DNA of 64,000 nucleotides from VGBO01 sp964453335. Its GTDB lineage: Bacteria; Actinomycetota; Acidimicrobiia; Acidimicrobiales; CAIXPF01. The notes beneath the pieces are model-generated. The model saw only the letters and a program-made list of their open reading frames with translations. It did not search any database and was not told the DNA's origin. The translations under genes were made by a program, and so were the position numbers. Position 1 is the stretch's first letter. Each line of letters begins with the position of its first letter. The DNA lies in NCBI GenBank assembly GCA_964453335.1, contig CAYVOK010000007.1:1-64000 (forward strand), in the 5' to 3' direction. This document shows, piece after piece, positions 16,481-25,187 of the stretch.

Positions 16481-17632
16481 ATGGTCACCGACGCCGAACA
16501 CCTCGCCCACTGGGTGGGCCGACTCGTCCGGATCCCGAGCGTCAACCCCCAGCACGCCGGCCCGCGCAGCGGCCCCGGCGGCGAGGAGCAGTACGCGCAG
16601 GCGCTGGCCGCGTGGTTCCGTGAGCTCGGCGCGGACACGGTCGAACTCGACGAGGTCGAACCGGGTCGACCGAACGTGTACGGCATCTGGGAGGGGCGGA
16701 CCGACCGCTGGCTCGTGCTCGACTCCCACACCGACACGGTCACCGTGGAGCACTGCACCGGTGACCCCTTCGACGGTCGGATCGCAGACGGCCGGGTGTA
16801 CGGGCGCGGGGCGGTCGACACCAAGGCATCCATGGGCACGATGCTCGCCGTCCTCGAGGCCGCCCGGGCCGAGGGGCGTTCGCCACGCCACAACCTCGTG
16901 CTCGTCGGCACCGTGTCCGAGGAGGCGGGCGGCCTCATTGGCGCCGAGGCGTTCCGTACCTGGGCGGAACGCCGATCGCTGCGACCGACCGAACTGATCG
17001 TCGCCGAACCGACCATGTGCGCCCCGATCTACGGGCACAAGGGCGGGGTGAGCTTCGACGTCGAGATCACCGGTGCGTCCGCACACTCGGCGACCCCGCA
17101 CCTCGGTCGGAACGCGATCACCGCCGCCGCACGGCTGATCGTCGCGCTCGACGAGGAGCACCAGCGCCTGCAGACCCTCGACGCGGACACCGAGGTCGGG
17201 CGCGGCACGCTCACCGTCACCCTCGTCAGCGGCGGCACCGGCGGCAACGTGGTCCCGGACCGGTGCACGCTCACGGTGGGCCGCCGGGTCGTCCCCTTCG
17301 AGGACAACGAGGTCGTCGCCGCCGAGCTCGCGGCGCTCATCGAACGGGCGTGCCCGCTCCCGGTCACCTTCACCCGCACCTACCTCGGGACCGGCGCGTT
17401 CTACCAGTCGCCCGACTCGTCCTTCGTCCGCCGTCTCGCCGAGTGGGCGGGATCGGTGCCCGAGGTCGCGCCGTACGGGACGAACGCGCTGCGCTATCAC
17501 GGCTTCGCCGACGAGATGGTCGTCTTCGGACCGGGATCCATCGACGACGCCCACAAGGCGGTCGAGTTCGTCACCCTCGACGAGCTCGCCCGGTGCGCCG
17601 ACGTGTTCACCCGCTGGATCGAACCGGTCTAG
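16481..17632 (+). CDS. M20 family metallopeptidase (ArgE/DapE type)
   Basis: A 383-residue zinc-dependent amidohydrolase. Metal and catalytic residues are visible: DSHTDTV (first His and catalytic Asp), GRGAVDTK (bridging Asp), SEEAGG (general-base Glu), and the final His in GSIDDAHKAVEFV. The dimerisation domain starts at GHKGGVSFDVEITG. The family includes acetylornithine deacetylase, succinyl-diaminopimelate desuccinylase and carboxypeptidases; sequence alone does not decide. GAGACT ends 6 bases before the ATG, a variant of the usual -10. Confidence 0.9.
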   Translation: MVTDAEHLAHWVGRLVRIPSVNPQHAGPRSGPGGEEQYAQALAAWFRELGADTVELDEVEPGRPNVYGIWEGRTDRWLVLDSHTDTVTVEHCTGDPFDGRIADGRVYGRGAVDTKASMGTMLAVLEAARAEGRSPRHNLVLVGTVSEEAGGLIGAEAFRTWAERRSLRPTELIVAEPTMCAPIYGHKGGVSFDVEITGASAHSATPHLGRNAITAAARLIVALDEEHQRLQTLDADTEVGRGTLTVTLVSGGTGGNVVPDRCTLTVGRRVVPFEDNEVVAAELAALIERACPLPVTFTRTYLGTGAFYQSPDSSFVRRLAEWAGSVPEVAPYGTNALRYHGFADEMVVFGPGSIDDAHKAVEFVTLDELARCADVFTRWIEPV

Positions 17633-17666
17633 CCCCGCCGACGGCGGCGCGCCATAGGCTGCGGGC

Positions 17667-18554
17667 GTGCCGTCCCCGCCGCTCACCCTGGTCGTGCTCG
17701 CCGCCGGCCTCGGGTCGCGCTTCGGCGGGACGAAGCAGCTCGCCGAGGTCGGCCCACACGGTGAGGCGGTGCTCGACTACACGATCCACGACGCCCGCAT
17801 CGTCGGCTTCGAACGGTTCGTGTTCATCGTGCGCAGCGACCTCGTCGATCCCGTGACCGCACACCTGCGCGCCGTGCACGGGAACGACCTCGACCACGTG
17901 CTCGTGCTGCAGGACCGGTTCGGGCCGTCGCGCCCCAAGCCGTGGGGTACCGGGCACGCCGTGCTCGCCGCCGCGGCGGAACTCCCCGGACCGTTCGGCG
18001 TCGTGAACGCCGACGACTTCTACGGTCGGGACGGACTGCGCGTCCTCGCCACGGCACTGCGCAGCCCGGGTGACGACCACGAGCACCACCTGGTCGCGTA
18101 CCGCCTGGCCGCCACCCTGTCGCCGGGCGGCACGGTGTCGCGGGGCGTGTGCACCGTCGACGACGCCGGGAACCTCGCCGACCTCGTCGAGACCTATGCG
18201 ATCGGTCGCGGCGACGACGGTCGGATCCACGGTGAGGTCGACGGCCACGGCGTCGTGCTCGACGACGACCGGCCGGTGTCGATGAACCTGCTGGGCCTGC
18301 GACCCTCGATCCTCGACGAGCTCGCCACGGCATGGGAACCGTTCGTCACCACGGCCGGCGAGACGGCGGAGTTCATCCTCCCCGGGGTGCTCGGCGCCGC
18401 TGCGGCGGCCGGGCGTGCCACGGTGCGGGTGCACCGGACCGACGCCGTCTGGCACGGCGTCACCTACCCGACCGACGCCGACGACGTCCGAGCGGCGATC
18501 GCCGCCGAGGTCGCCGCCGGCACGTACCCGGCACCCCTCGGAGGTGTGCGATGA
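17667..18554 (+). CDS. Nucleotidyltransferase (sugar-phosphate or MobA-like)
   Basis: A 295-residue GT-A-fold NTP transferase. The glycine-rich signature LVVLAAGLGSRFGGTKQL is at the N-terminus. PWGTGHAVLAAA matches the nucleotide-binding loop, and NADDFYG carries the metal-binding Asp. The acceptor may be a sugar phosphate. TAGGCT lies 6 bases before the GTG. The stop overlaps the response-regulator start (ATGA at 18551-18554), so the gene is part of the two-component operon, an unexpected partner. Confidence 0.85.
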   Translation: MPSPPLTLVVLAAGLGSRFGGTKQLAEVGPHGEAVLDYTIHDARIVGFERFVFIVRSDLVDPVTAHLRAVHGNDLDHVLVLQDRFGPSRPKPWGTGHAVLAAAAELPGPFGVVNADDFYGRDGLRVLATALRSPGDDHEHHLVAYRLAATLSPGGTVSRGVCTVDDAGNLADLVETYAIGRGDDGRIHGEVDGHGVVLDDDRPVSMNLLGLRPSILDELATAWEPFVTTAGETAEFILPGVLGAAAAAGRATVRVHRTDAVWHGVTYPTDADDVRAAIAAEVAAGTYPAPLGGVR

Positions 18555-19246
18555 CCACCGACGACCGGGCGCTCGTCGTCGTCGCCGAGGACGACCGGGC
18601 GGTACGCACCGCGCTCGAACGGGCGCTCGACCTCGAGGGGTACCGGGTCCACGCCGTCGGCGACGGCGAGGCACTCCTCGCGGCCGTCGCAGAGCACGGC
18701 CCCGACCTGATCGTGCTCGACGTGATGATGCCCCGCCTCGACGGCCTGTCCGCCTGCCGACGCCTCCGCGCCCAGGGGGACCGCACACCGATCCTGATCC
18801 TCACCGCCCGCGCCGAGGTCCCCGACCGGGTGTCCGGACTCGACGCCGGTGCCGACGACTACCTCCCGAAGCCGTTCGCCCTCGACGAACTCCTCGCCCG
18901 GATCCGGGCCCTCCTGCGTCGCAACCACGTCCCCGACCCGGCCGACGACGGGCTCGTCGTCGGCGACCTGCGCATCGATCGGGCCGGACGCCGCGTCTGG
19001 CGGGGAGAACGCGAGGTCGAACTCTCCAAGACCGAGTTCGACCTGCTCGAGCTGCTCGCCCGCAACAGCGGCATCGTGCTCGACGCGTCGACGATCTACG
19101 ACCGCATCTGGGGTTACGACTTCGGTCCGGACTCGAAGAACCTCGCCGTCTACATCGGGTACCTCCGCCGCAAGACCGAGGAGGCGGGCGAGGAGCGGCT
19201 CATCCAGACCGTGCGCGGGGTCGGGTACACCCTGCGGACGTCATGA
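18551..19246 (+). CDS. OmpR-family response regulator
   Basis: A 231-residue two-domain regulator. The receiver domain has the acidic pair EDD, the phospho-acceptor Asp57 in LIVLDVMMP, the Thr in LTARAE and the Lys in LPKPF. The C-terminal winged helix contains LSKTEFDLLELLARNSG and RRKTEEAG...QTVRGVGYTL. It resembles MprA-type regulators of envelope stress. Start and stop overlap the flanking genes by ATGA, so expression with the kinase is coupled. Confidence 0.94.
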   Translation: MTTDDRALVVVAEDDRAVRTALERALDLEGYRVHAVGDGEALLAAVAEHGPDLIVLDVMMPRLDGLSACRRLRAQGDRTPILILTARAEVPDRVSGLDAGADDYLPKPFALDELLARIRALLRRNHVPDPADDGLVVGDLRIDRAGRRVWRGEREVELSKTEFDLLELLARNSGIVLDASTIYDRIWGYDFGPDSKNLAVYIGYLRRKTEEAGEERLIQTVRGVGYTLRTS

Positions 19247-20622
19247 GCCTCCGCTGGCGACTCGCCGCCGTGCTCGCCGTCCTCGCATCGCTCGCCGTCG
19301 GCGCGACGACCGTCGTCGCGTACCGGTCCGTCGCCGACCGCCTCCTCGGCGAGACCGACCGGTTCCTCGCGGAGCGGACGGCGCTCCTGCCGGCACTCGG
19401 GCGTATCGCCACCGACGGAAACCGGCCCGGACGGGGCAACCGAGCAGGCCTCGGCGGGATCGAGGACGTCGTGCGGTCCGACACCGAGCTGCAGGTGCTC
19501 GACGCAGACGGTGCCGTTGTGCTCTCCTCCGGTGGGGTCGAACTCCCGGTCTCCGCTCGGGATCGCCGCATCGCCGCTCTCGCGGCGGCCGGTCGACCGC
19601 CGGCGGCCACCCGGACCGAGACCGTCGACGGCGAGCCGTACCGGATCCGGACCGTCGGCCTCGCCGGCGGCGGCGCCGTGCAGCTCGCCGTGTCGATGCG
19701 CGGCGACGAACGGGTCCTCGCCGAGCTCCGGCGCCAGTTCGCCCTCATCGGTGCCGCCGTGGTCGTCGCGGCGGCCCTGCTCGGCTGGCTCGCCGCCCGG
19801 CGCACGGCACGACCGCTCGAACGGCTCGCCACCGCCGCCGAGGAGATCGCCACCGCCGCAGACGTGACCGCGGTCGATCCCGACCGCGTCGACGTCGGTC
19901 GACGAGACGAGACCGGCCGTCTCGGCCGGTCGTTCCGGTCGATGCTCGAGGCACTCACGGCGGCACGGGCGAACCAGCAGCGCCTCGTGCAGGACGCCGC
20001 CCACGAACTCCGGACACCGCTGACGAGCCTGCGGACGAACCTCGACGTCCTCGACCGGTTCCCCGACCTCGACGCCGACCGTCGGGGCGCCGTGGTCGCG
20101 GATCTGCGGAGTGAGCTCGTCGATCTCGGCGGTCTCGTCGAGGAACTCGTGCAGCTCGCCGCCGAGGGCCGCGACGACCAGGCCCCCGTCGCGGTCGACC
20201 TCGCCGTCGTCGTCGACCGCGTGGCCGACCGTTCGGCGCGTCGCCACGGCCGCCCGTTCACGGTCACCGGGACCGGGGCGCTCCTCGTCGGACACCCCGG
20301 CTCGATCGAACGGGCGCTCACGAACCTGTGCGACAACGCTGCGAAGTTCGCGCCCGACGACAGCCCGGTCGAGATCGCCCTCGACGGCACGACGGTGACC
20401 GTGCGGGACCACGGTCCGGGCATCCCGCCCGAGGACCTGCCGCGCATCTTCGACCGGTTCTACCGGTCCGTCACGGCAAGGACTCTTCCCGGTTCCGGTC
20501 TCGGCCTCGCCATCGTGCACCAGGTCGCCACCGCGCACGGCGGCCGGGCCTTCGCCACGAACCACCCCGACGGCGGAGCGGTCGTCGGCATCACGTTCGG
20601 TCTGACACCGGTCCCCACCTGA
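19243..20622 (+). CDS. HAMP-containing sensor histidine kinase
   Basis: A 459-residue membrane kinase. Helix 1 is at about residues 8-27 and helix 2 at about 165-187, enclosing an extracytoplasmic sensor of about 135 residues. HAMP follows. The H-box DAAHELRTPLTSLRTNLD contains His254. The ATP-binding domain has LCDNAAKFAP (N box), VRDHGPGIP (G1), FDRFYR (F box) and GSGLGLAIV (G2). The architecture matches MprB/PrrB-like kinases. The stimulus is unknown. The secreted repeat protein downstream is a likely target or ligand by position. Confidence 0.94.
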   Translation: MSLRWRLAAVLAVLASLAVGATTVVAYRSVADRLLGETDRFLAERTALLPALGRIATDGNRPGRGNRAGLGGIEDVVRSDTELQVLDADGAVVLSSGGVELPVSARDRRIAALAAAGRPPAATRTETVDGEPYRIRTVGLAGGGAVQLAVSMRGDERVLAELRRQFALIGAAVVVAAALLGWLAARRTARPLERLATAAEEIATAADVTAVDPDRVDVGRRDETGRLGRSFRSMLEALTAARANQQRLVQDAAHELRTPLTSLRTNLDVLDRFPDLDADRRGAVVADLRSELVDLGGLVEELVQLAAEGRDDQAPVAVDLAVVVDRVADRSARRHGRPFTVTGTGALLVGHPGSIERALTNLCDNAAKFAPDDSPVEIALDGTTVTVRDHGPGIPPEDLPRIFDRFYRSVTARTLPGSGLGLAIVHQVATAHGGRAFATNHPDGGAVVGITFGLTPVPT

Positions 20623-20646
20623 GCGCCCCGGCACTCACACCCGGGT

Positions 20647-20674
20647 CTTACCTCGACCCGCGACACTCCTTACC
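20647..20674 (+). promoter_or_regulatory. CTTACC direct repeats, candidate response-regulator operator
   Basis: CTTACC occurs at 20647-20652 and 20669-20674, exactly 22 bases apart, two helical turns. OmpR-family regulators typically bind direct repeats on one DNA face. The repeats lie upstream of the secreted repeat protein and just after the kinase gene. Confidence 0.4.
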
Positions 20675-20739
20675 GACGGCGCCGATGCTGTCCACGTGTC
20701 GGATCGACCGGCACACGACCTCCACGAGGAGCCTCCACG

Positions 20740-21528
20740 ATGCGCAAGACCCTCGCAACCATCGCTCTCGGCGCTGCGATCACCGGCGGGACCATCGCCG
20801 GCGCCGCCGTCGTCCTGCCGACCTTCGCCGGCGCGGACGGCGGCAACGGCGCCATGGTCGGCCATCGCGGCTTCGGCGGCGGTGAGGCGATCGCCCAGGT
20901 GCTCGGCCTCGACGCCGAAGCCCTCCGTACCGCACTCCAGTCCGGCAGCACCCTCCGGGCGATCGCGACCCAGCAGGGCGTGAACCCCCAGGCCGTCGTC
21001 GACGCCATCGTCGCCGAAGCGAACACCCGCATCGACCAGGGTGTCGCCGACGGACGCATCAGCGCCGAGAAGGCCGCCGAACTCCGGGCGAACGCCACCA
21101 CCAAGGCCAACGAGATGCTCGACCGCACCCCGCCCGCACCCGGCGAGCGCGGCCCCCGCGGCGGCCATCGCGGCTTCGGCGGCGGTGAGGCGATCGCCCA
21201 GGTGCTCGGCCTCGACGCCGAAGCCCTCCGTACCGCACTCCAGTCCGGCAGCACCCTCCGGGCGATCGCGACCCAGCAGGGCGTGAACCCCCAGGCCGTC
21301 GTCGACGCCATCGTCGCCGAAGCGAACACCCGCATCGACCAGGGTGTCGCCGACGGACGCATCAGCGCCGAGAAGGCCGCCGAACTCCGGGCGAACGCCA
21401 CCACCAAGGCCAACGAGATGCTCGACCGCACCCCGCCCGCACCCGGCGAGCGCGGCCCCCGCGGCGGCCACCGCGGCTTCGGCGGCGGTGAGGCGGGCAA
21501 CGCGCCGTCGGCAGCCCGCACCGCCTGA
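20740..21528 (+). CDS. Secreted protein built from a perfectly duplicated 101-residue unit
   Basis: A 262-residue exported protein. Residues 1-32 form a signal peptide (MRKTLATIALGAAITGG...). The mature protein is two identical 101-residue units, each holding a helical domain (AQVLGLDAEALRTALQSG, TLRAIATQQGVNPQAV, ISAEKAAELRAN) and a Gly/Pro/Arg-rich linker GERGPRGGHRGFGGGE. A partial third unit ends the protein. Single-unit relatives are common as small actinobacterial exported proteins of unknown function. GAGGAG lies 8 bases before the ATG. It follows the two-component genes, which may control it. Confidence 0.82.
   Translation: MRKTLATIALGAAITGGTIAGAAVVLPTFAGADGGNGAMVGHRGFGGGEAIAQVLGLDAEALRTALQSGSTLRAIATQQGVNPQAVVDAIVAEANTRIDQGVADGRISAEKAAELRANATTKANEMLDRTPPAPGERGPRGGHRGFGGGEAIAQVLGLDAEALRTALQSGSTLRAIATQQGVNPQAVVDAIVAEANTRIDQGVADGRISAEKAAELRANATTKANEMLDRTPPAPGERGPRGGHRGFGGGEAGNAPSAARTA
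20860..21495 (+). repeat. Perfect 303-bp tandem duplication plus a 30-bp partial third copy
   Basis: Copy 1 spans 20860-21162 and copy 2 spans 21163-21465. I found no difference between them by eye, including third codon positions. The partial third copy (21466-21495) differs at one base (CAC for CAT). The identity implies a recent duplication or ongoing homogenisation, and copy number may vary between isolates. Confidence 0.93.
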
Positions 21529-21554
21529 CGGAGCACGTCCCCACTCCCCCCGCC

Positions 21555-21591
21555 CGAGGGGCGGTACGGCCACCGGCCGTGCCGCCCCTCG
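21555..21591. terminator. Long hairpin between convergent genes
   Basis: CGAGGGGCGGTACGGCC pairs with GGCCGTGCCGCCCCTCG across a 3-base loop, giving a 17-bp stem with one G-U pair. It lies between the secreted repeat protein and the convergent winged-helix gene. There is no T-run. Confidence 0.6.
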
Positions 21592-21607
21592 GCGCGTCGG
21601 GGGACGA

Positions 21608-22117
21608 TCAGGCCGTCGACGCGGCGTCGAGGGCGGCGACGTCGAGCAGGTAGCCCCGGGAGCGCACGGTCCGGACCACGAGGCCGACCTCGGCGAAGCG
21701 GCGGCGGAGCCGCAGGATGTGCACGTCGAGGGTGTTCCGACCGCTGAACCCGTCCGGCCAACCTGCGTCGTTCAGACGCTCCCGACTCACGAGTCGACCG
21801 AAGTCCTCGGCGAGCACCCGGGCGAGACGCGCCTCGAGCGGTGTGAGCACGACCGTGTCACCCCCGTAGGAGAGCACCCCCCACGCATCGACGACGGGGG
21901 CAGACCGTCGCCGGGCCGCCGCCCGTGCGGCGAGCGTCTCGCACCGGCGGTCGAGGTCGGCGCGTGCCGCAGGCAGGCGGATCCAGTCCTCGAGTTCGTC
22001 CACGACCACCGGCGGCGCCACCGCCGGATCTACGAGCAGCAGACGCGCCGCTCCGGCAGCCCGGAGCTGCTCCAGGCGGTCGGACTCCGTCGGCCAGTGG
22101 ACGCGCTGCACCTCCAT
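21608..22117 (-). CDS. Winged-helix transcriptional regulator without a normal receiver domain
   Basis: A 169-residue protein. The C-terminal half (from about residue 78) is an OmpR/PhoB-type winged helix: LTPLEARLARVLAEDFGRLVSRERL, NTLDVHILRLRRRFAEVGL, VRTVRSRGYLL. The N-terminal 75 residues (VHWPTESDRLEQLRAAGAARLLLVD...) are too short for a phosphorylatable receiver and show no Asp-Lys signature. Phosphorylation-independent control is therefore likely. TACCGT lies 8 bases before the ATG. It is divergent from a CoA transferase and separated by a hairpin from the two-component region. Confidence 0.82.
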   Translation of the reverse strand: MEVQRVHWPTESDRLEQLRAAGAARLLLVDPAVAPPVVVDELEDWIRLPAARADLDRRCETLAARAAARRRSAPVVDAWGVLSYGGDTVVLTPLEARLARVLAEDFGRLVSRERLNDAGWPDGFSGRNTLDVHILRLRRRFAEVGLVVRTVRSRGYLLDVAALDAASTA

Positions 22118-22198
22118 GGGGCACGACGGTACGGAACTGCTGTTTCGGCAACGTTTCGTGAGCGTGAACCCTCGTCGCGGCGTGCCATGCTGCCGGGC

Positions 22199-23425
22199 GT
22201 GACCACCGGCCCCTTCCACGGCGTCCGTATCGTCGACCTCACCTCGGTCGTCCTCGGCCCGTACGCGACGATGCTCCTCGCCGACCTCGGTGCCGACGTC
22301 GTCAAGGTCGAGGCACCCGCCGGTGACCTCATGCGGTACGTCGGCACGGAACGCGTCCCGGCGATGGGATCGCTGTTCCTCACGATGAACCGCAACAAGC
22401 GGTCGATCGCCCTCGACCTGAAGCAGCCCGCCGCGCTCGACGTCCTCCACGACCTCGTCGCCGGCGCGGACGTCGTGCTGCACAACATCCGTCGACCCGC
22501 AGCCCGTCGCCTCGGACTCGACCACGCGTCGCTCAGCGCGGTGAACCCCTCGATCGTCTTCGGTGTCGCCGCCGGGTACGACCCGCGCGGCCCCTACGGC
22601 GACCGACCTGCGTACGACGACGTCATCCAGGCGCAGAGCGGGCTGCTGGCGCTCCAGGAACTGCACCTCGGTGCCGCCCGGTTCGTGCCGACCCTGATCG
22701 TCGACAAGACCGTCGGCGTGAACCTCGCGTTCGCCGTCGCCGCCGCGCTGTTCGCCCGGGAACGCGACCCCGAGCGCCGCGGTCAGGAGGTGGTCGTGCC
22801 GATGTTCGAGGTGATGACGAGCTACCTGCTGCTCGAGCACCTGCTCGACGCGACCTTCGTGCCCCCGCTCGCACCCCCCGGCTACACCCGCATCCTCTCG
22901 CCCGACCGGCGCACGCACCGCACTGCGAACGGGAGCATGTGCATCCTCCCCTACACCGACCCGCAGGCGGAACGCCTCGCTGCACTCGTCGGTCGCACCG
23001 ACTGGCTCGCCGACCCGCGGTTCTGCGACCGGGTCGCGCGCACCGAACACCATGCGGCGTGGATGGCCGAGCTCGACGCGGTCTTCGCGACACGCACGTC
23101 GGAGGAGTGGCTGCCCCTCCTCGACGGTGCCGGGATCCCGGCGGCGAAGGTCCAGACCCTCGACGAGGTCCTCGCCGACCCGCACCTGGCGTCGTTCGGG
23201 TTCTTCGAGGAGGTCGAGCACCCCGCGCTCGGCACCCTGCGCCAGCCCGGCGTGCCCTACACGTTCTCCCGCACACCGGGCGGCCTGCGACGGACCGCCC
23301 CGCGCCTCGGCGAGCACTCCGTCGAGGTACTCCGGGAGACCGGGTACGACGACGCCCGCATCGACGCGCTGGTCGCGTCGGGGACGGTGCTCACCCCCGG
23401 GGGTCGGGACGGTTCACCGGGGTGA
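22199..23425 (+). CDS. Class III (CaiB/BaiF) CoA transferase
   Basis: A 408-residue family III CoA transferase. It begins GVRIVDLTSVVLGPYATMLLADLGADVVKVEAP, followed by NRNKRSIALDLKQP and VVLHNIRRPAARRLGLD. The catalytic aspartate lies in PAYDDVIQAQSG. Such enzymes move CoA between carboxylic acids. GTG 22199 is chosen because CATGCT ends 7 bases before it; ATG 22187 in frame is the alternative. The end overlaps the convergent dehydrogenase by 35 bases. The acid partners are unknown. Confidence 0.93.
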   Translation: MTTGPFHGVRIVDLTSVVLGPYATMLLADLGADVVKVEAPAGDLMRYVGTERVPAMGSLFLTMNRNKRSIALDLKQPAALDVLHDLVAGADVVLHNIRRPAARRLGLDHASLSAVNPSIVFGVAAGYDPRGPYGDRPAYDDVIQAQSGLLALQELHLGAARFVPTLIVDKTVGVNLAFAVAAALFARERDPERRGQEVVVPMFEVMTSYLLLEHLLDATFVPPLAPPGYTRILSPDRRTHRTANGSMCILPYTDPQAERLAALVGRTDWLADPRFCDRVARTEHHAAWMAELDAVFATRTSEEWLPLLDGAGIPAAKVQTLDEVLADPHLASFGFFEEVEHPALGTLRQPGVPYTFSRTPGGLRRTAPRLGEHSVEVLRETGYDDARIDALVASGTVLTPGGRDGSPG

Positions 23426-24371
23426 GCGGCGCGTCGCCGCCGAGGACGGCGACGATGTTGGCGCACGCCAACTCCACCATCGCCGCCCGTGCCTCGATCG
23501 TCGACGACCCGAGATGGGGGAGCAGCACCGAGTTCTCGCAGTCGGTCAACCCGTCGACGAGCCGGGGTTCGAACTCGTAGACGTCGAGACCGGCCGCGGT
23601 GATGGTGCGTGCCCGCAAGGCCGCCACGAGCGCCGCCTCGTCGACGAGCGGTCCCCGGGCGACGTTCACGAGGATCGCCGACGGCTTCATCGAGGCGAGC
23701 ACCGCCGCGTCGACGACGTGGTGGGTCTCCGGCGTCGACGGAGCCGTGAGCACCACCACGTCGGAATCGGCGAACAGCGTCGCCCGGTCGACGAGCTCGG
23801 CGCCGAGCGCCGCTGCGTCCGGGCTCGGCGTGCGGTTGTGGTACCGGATGCGCATCCCGAACCCGCCGGCCCGCCGGGCGACCGCCGCGCCGATCTTGCC
23901 CATCCCGAGGATGCCGAGCGTCTTCCCGGCGACACCGAGACCGAGCAGGTCCATCGGCCGCCAGCCCTGCCACGAACCGGACCGCACGAGACGGTCGGCC
24001 TCGGGCACCCGGCGCGCCGCACCGAGGATCAGCGCCCACGCCAGGTCGGCGGTCGCGTCGGTCAACACGTCCGGCGTGTTGGTGATCTGCACGCCGCGTG
24101 CGGTGCACGCCGGGACGTCGACGTTGTCGAACCCGACGGCCATGTTCGCCACCACCCGGAGCTGCGGCCCGGCGGCGTCGAGGAACGCCTCGTCGACCCG
24201 TTCGGTCAGCAGCGCGAACACCCCGTCGACCCCGCGCACGAGCTCGTGGAGCTCCTCCGGCGGGCACGGGCCGTCGACGTCGCGATGGCGCACCTCGAAC
24301 CCGGCGGCGACCAACGGTGCGATCCCGGGGTCGGGCAGGCTGCGGGTGACGGCGACGATCGGTGCGGGCAC
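23391..24371 (-). CDS. D-isomer-specific 2-hydroxyacid dehydrogenase
   Basis: A 326-residue NAD(P)-dependent dehydrogenase of the glyoxylate/hydroxypyruvate reductase type. It has the nucleotide-binding GKTLGILGMGKIGAAVARR, the catalytic Arg in VNVARGPLVDE, the Glu in DVYEFEP and the His in LLPHLGSST. The N-terminal catalytic half carries VVANMAVGFDNVD. The GTG start has TAGCGT 6 bases upstream. It is divergent from an SDR gene. The exact 2-hydroxyacid is not predictable. Confidence 0.93.
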   Translation of the reverse strand: MPAPIVAVTRSLPDPGIAPLVAAGFEVRHRDVDGPCPPEELHELVRGVDGVFALLTERVDEAFLDAAGPQLRVVANMAVGFDNVDVPACTARGVQITNTPDVLTDATADLAWALILGAARRVPEADRLVRSGSWQGWRPMDLLGLGVAGKTLGILGMGKIGAAVARRAGGFGMRIRYHNRTPSPDAAALGAELVDRATLFADSDVVVLTAPSTPETHHVVDAAVLASMKPSAILVNVARGPLVDEAALVAALRARTITAAGLDVYEFEPRLVDGLTDCENSVLLPHLGSSTIEARAAMVELACANIVAVLGGDAPLTPVNRPDPRG

Positions 24372-24411
24372 GGGCGCACGCTACCGCCGTCCCGCTCTAC
24401 GCTCCCGCGCC

Positions 24412-25176
24412 ATGGAACTTCGCATGGACGGCAAGGTCGCGATCGTCACGGGCGCGTCGCGTGGAATCGGCAAGGGCATCGCCAAGGCGTTCGTCGACGC
24501 GGGTGCGTCGGTGATGCTCGTGTCGCGCAAGGCCGAGGGCCTCGAGGCCGCAGCGGCGGAACTCGGCGGCGACGTCGCCTGGTTCGCCGGCCACGTCGGT
24601 CGTGAGGAGGACGCCGCCGCGGCGATCGAGGCGACGATCGAACGCTTCGGCGCCCTCGACGTGCTCGTGAACAACGCGGCGACGAACCCGCACGCCGGCC
24701 CGGCGATCGACTGCGAACTGTCCCGTTGGGACAAGACGCACGAGGTGAACCTCCGCGGGCCGTTCATGTGGACCCAGCTCGCATGGCAGCGCTGGATGCG
24801 CGACCACGGCGGCAGCGTCCTGAACATCGCGTCGGTCGGCGGGTTCACCACGTCGGGATCGCTCGGCGTGTACTGCGTGTTCAAGGCGGCGCTCATCCAC
24901 ATGACGAAGCAGCTCGCCGCCGAACTCGGCCCGCAGGTGCGGGTGAACTGCATCGCCCCCGGCCTCATCCGCACCGACTTCGCGAAGATCCTCTGGGAAG
25001 GCGACCGCGGGCCCAAGGTCGCCGAGATCTACCCGCTCAAGCGCCTCGGCGAGCCGGAGGACATCGGCGAGGCGGCGCTGTTCCTCAGCGCGGCGGCGAG
25101 CTGGATGACCGGGCACACGATGGTGCTCGACGGCGGCGAACTGATCCGGATCACCGAGATCGACATCGACGCCTGA
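24412..25176 (+). CDS. SDR family oxidoreductase
   Basis: A 254-residue classical SDR: TGASRGIGKGIAKAF for cofactor binding, LVNNAATNP, catalytic Ser in NIASVGGF and Y-C-V-F-K as the YxxxK pair. The C-terminus WMTGHTMVLDGGELI is typical of FabG-like tetrameric members. TACGCT lies 8 bases before the ATG. The downstream LLM oxidoreductase starts 11 bases after the stop, so the two are co-transcribed. Substrate unknown. Confidence 0.93.
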   Translation: MELRMDGKVAIVTGASRGIGKGIAKAFVDAGASVMLVSRKAEGLEAAAAELGGDVAWFAGHVGREEDAAAAIEATIERFGALDVLVNNAATNPHAGPAIDCELSRWDKTHEVNLRGPFMWTQLAWQRWMRDHGGSVLNIASVGGFTTSGSLGVYCVFKAALIHMTKQLAAELGPQVRVNCIAPGLIRTDFAKILWEGDRGPKVAEIYPLKRLGEPEDIGEAALFLSAAASWMTGHTMVLDGGELIRITEIDIDA

Positions 25177-25187
25177 ACGACGACCCG

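Noticed and set aside
15695..17686. 663-codon minus-strand frame opposite the SCO6745-family and M20 genes
   Set aside because: Shadow of two well supported genes; no recognisable domain or start signal.
20635..21761. Repeat-containing frames on the minus strand opposite the secreted repeat protein
   Set aside because: The repeats arise from the 303-bp duplication of the plus-strand gene, and only the plus frame has a signal peptide and a ribosome site.
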